Below are positions 62,771 to 64,000 of a DNA stretch of 64,000 nt, piece by piece. The DNA is from JAXGZG01 sp040771825. Its GTDB lineage: Bacteria; Bacillota; Sulfobacillia; Fermentithermobacillales; Fermentithermobacillaceae. Position numbers and translations under genes: made by a program. The stretch covers positions 248,001-312,000 of the forward strand of contig JAXGZG010000004.1 in the NCBI GenBank assembly GCA_040771825.1, read 5' to 3'. Under the pieces are notes generated by a model. That model was not told the origin of the DNA, did no database searches, and saw nothing but the letters and a program-made list of their open reading frames with translations. Each line of letters begins with the position of its first letter. The first letter of the stretch is position 1.

Positions 62771-64000
62771 AACACGGGGTGCGTTCCAGCGGGTTTCGTT
62801 GCGTATCACAAAAGCCTGTTTAGCAGGGATTATCCCGGTATATTCCTCTCGCACATTCGCTTCCGTAAAGCCTAATTTCATCGTCTAGTTTGTACGCTAG
62901 TGTGTACGGTTTCGCGGCGTCTAGCCGTCCCATTCCCATCCTGTCACGTTCCTGTAAGCGGCCCGGCAGTCTCTTTCAAACCGGCTTGCGTAGGCGTACT
63001 TCCATTGGGGAAACTTCTGATTCCATCTTCTCATCTTCCAGGGCCATGGGCCGGGTGTCTTCGCGGCAAACACGGCCAGGCCGATATGTTTCACTGTGAG
63101 CGTTCGGGTGTTCCTGCCGAAACCGTGTTGGCTAAAGAACTCCTGCCGTTCGCTGAGGTACAAGTCCCTGACCTTATCCCCTGTTAGGTGGGGCGAGACT
63201 TCAAGTGTTATCCTGTGCAGGCCATATACAGCGTCATACTTCGTCCCCACTGTGGCGCGGCTTACAGGAAAGGCTTCACTTGTAAGGATGAAGTGAACGG
63301 CCCACTGCTCCGGCCAGATAGTCTGATATGTCGCGGCGAGCCTCTTCAGGCGGCCCAGAGTGCCGTTCGCGTTTATGAGGGCCGTTCCGGCTATCTCCGA
63401 ACCAGGCACAACATATAGCAGTTTTTCGCGGTTTACGCCTACCGGGTAGAACTTGCCTTCCTTGTGCGCGGTGGCAAAAGCCTGGGCCTGCCGAACGACT
63501 TCCTCTCCCCAGCCTTCCGAATCGTTCACGGTGAAGGTGAATCTTAACGAGCGGCCTTCCTTTTCGGACATGGACGCGATCCACTGAGGGACCTCTTCGG
63601 ACGTGAGCAGTTGCCCGTTCAGAATTTCCTGCCGGAACGCGCGAATATCCTCTTCCCTATTGGCAAGGGCCGCGACGATTTCCGATATGGCCCGGAAACG
63701 TCCGTCGCGAGGGGCTTCCCGCGTGGATTCTTTTGGGGAGGCTGGCTTCCCCTTGTGCTTGGGTAGCCTGGGGCCGCGAGAAAGGTGTTCTTTGTAGGCG
63801 TAGAAATCCCCTATCTTGTCTTCTACCCTGCCAAGGAGGTAATCGAGTCCCTCCCCCTGCCGTCTCTCTTCTCGCGTGTTGGCGTTCTGTATGAAGTTAT
63901 CGTCGCTATCTTCGATCTGTATCCAGACGGCATCCCACGACTTTGGCTTCACGCGGTTCAGATCGCGAATGTCCTCAGGAATAGCCTGCTCCACTGCGGT
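62771..64000. mobile_element. Start of a tRNA-Pro-integrated element (runs off the window)
   Basis: By the orientation of the tRNA fragment, the inserted element lies on the high-coordinate side of the scar. It contains at least the unrecognised gene 62921-63994. Between 62771 and 62920 a minus-strand reading that begins MKLGFTEANV runs into the tRNA fragment and is probably not a gene. A TGTACG direct repeat at about 62891-62910 could be a recombinase arm site. No integrase gene is visible in the available part. Confidence 0.5.
62921..63994 (-). CDS. Unrecognised protein of the integrated element, possibly 5' partial
   Basis: At least 357 residues. The N-terminal 90 are charged and probably helical (REERRQGEGLDYLLGRVEDKIGDFYAYKEHL), followed by a linker rich in Pro, Lys and Ser (PKHKGKPASPKESTREAP). 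The rest is a mixed alpha/beta domain ending in an aromatic-rich tail (FERDCRAAYRNVTGWEWDG). I see no recombinase, helicase or nuclease motifs. The frame is still open at the window edge: GTG 63994 could be a start, or the gene may begin outside. Confidence 0.5.
   Translation of the reverse strand: MEQAIPEDIRDLNRVKPKSWDAVWIQIEDSDDNFIQNANTREERRQGEGLDYLLGRVEDKIGDFYAYKEHLSRGPRLPKHKGKPASPKESTREAPRDGRFRAISEIVAALANREEDIRAFRQEILNGQLLTSEEVPQWIASMSEKEGRSLRFTFTVNDSEGWGEEVVRQAQAFATAHKEGKFYPVGVNREKLLYVVPGSEIAGTALINANGTLGRLKRLAATYQTIWPEQWAVHFILTSEAFPVSRATVGTKYDAVYGLHRITLEVSPHLTGDKVRDLYLSERQEFFSQHGFGRNTRTLTVKHIGLAVFAAKTPGPWPWKMRRWNQKFPQWKYAYASRFERDCRAAYRNVTGWEWDG

Noticed and set aside
62471..62881. 136-residue minus-strand ORF beginning MKLGFTEANV
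   Set aside because: It reads through the tRNA-Pro fragment and the decayed ATPase gene, so it is most likely spurious.
1..64000. CRISPR arrays, rRNA genes, replication origin
   Set aside because: No regularly spaced repeats, rRNA-like sequence or DnaA-box cluster was seen on reading.

Overview
The window reads as chromosome from an endospore-forming member of the Bacillota. Evidence: a complete gerA-type spore germination operon, a YlbF-family gene, S-layer-homology (SLH) surface proteins, a lysine riboswitch, strong GGAGG ribosome sites and frequent GTG/TTG starts. I cannot name a genus. No rRNA, CRISPR array or replication origin was seen. Base composition is fairly GC-rich and even up to about 53 kb; the 53-62 kb part looks different in codon choice.

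Layout. 0.2-2.8 kb: promoter, lysine riboswitch and a three-gene ABC amino-acid importer (predicted lysine uptake). 2.9-8.3 kb (minus): an ABC exporter followed by a VWA / PP2C phosphatase / membrane kinase-like triad, the most system-like set here. 8.5-13.7 kb: a heavy-metal-exporter-like permease and gerABC. 13.9-22.9 kb: ABC-F ATPase, nucleosidase, YlbF protein, amidohydrolase, PLP enzyme, CCA-adding enzyme and a MATE transporter, with a fossil of a molybdenum hydroxylase gene between them. 23.06-24.6 kb: an ISLre2-type insertion sequence with recognisable ends, followed by an ORF interrupted by one in-frame TGA. 25.2-39.2 kb: mostly catabolism and transport (D-threonine-aldolase-like enzyme, LarA homologue, DUF4153 membrane protein, M20 amidohydrolase, the formimidoyltransferase/cyclodeaminase pair, small-molecule kinase, purine permease, SLC13 permease, class V aminotransferase-fold enzyme).

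39.3-49.1 kb is accessory: an orphan VapB antitoxin with an apparent internal deletion, a BlaI/BlaR1-like pair whose sensor carries BNR repeats in place of a penicillin-binding domain, a decayed methyltransferase, an SGNH plus MBOAT O-acylation pair, and a three-gene transposon (Zn-ribbon protein, DDE transposase, AAA ATPase).

49.2-64 kb: an SLH-domain exported protein, a YczE-type membrane protein, a frameshifted MATE gene, an uncharacterised protein, then a large HTH regulator divergent from a ~2070-residue SLH/MBG-repeat surface protein with a perfect 21-bp palindrome between them. The right edge has a decayed second copy of the transposon ATPase gene and the 3' half of a tRNA-Pro gene, which looks like the attachment-site scar of an integrated element that starts near 62.77 kb and runs off the window.
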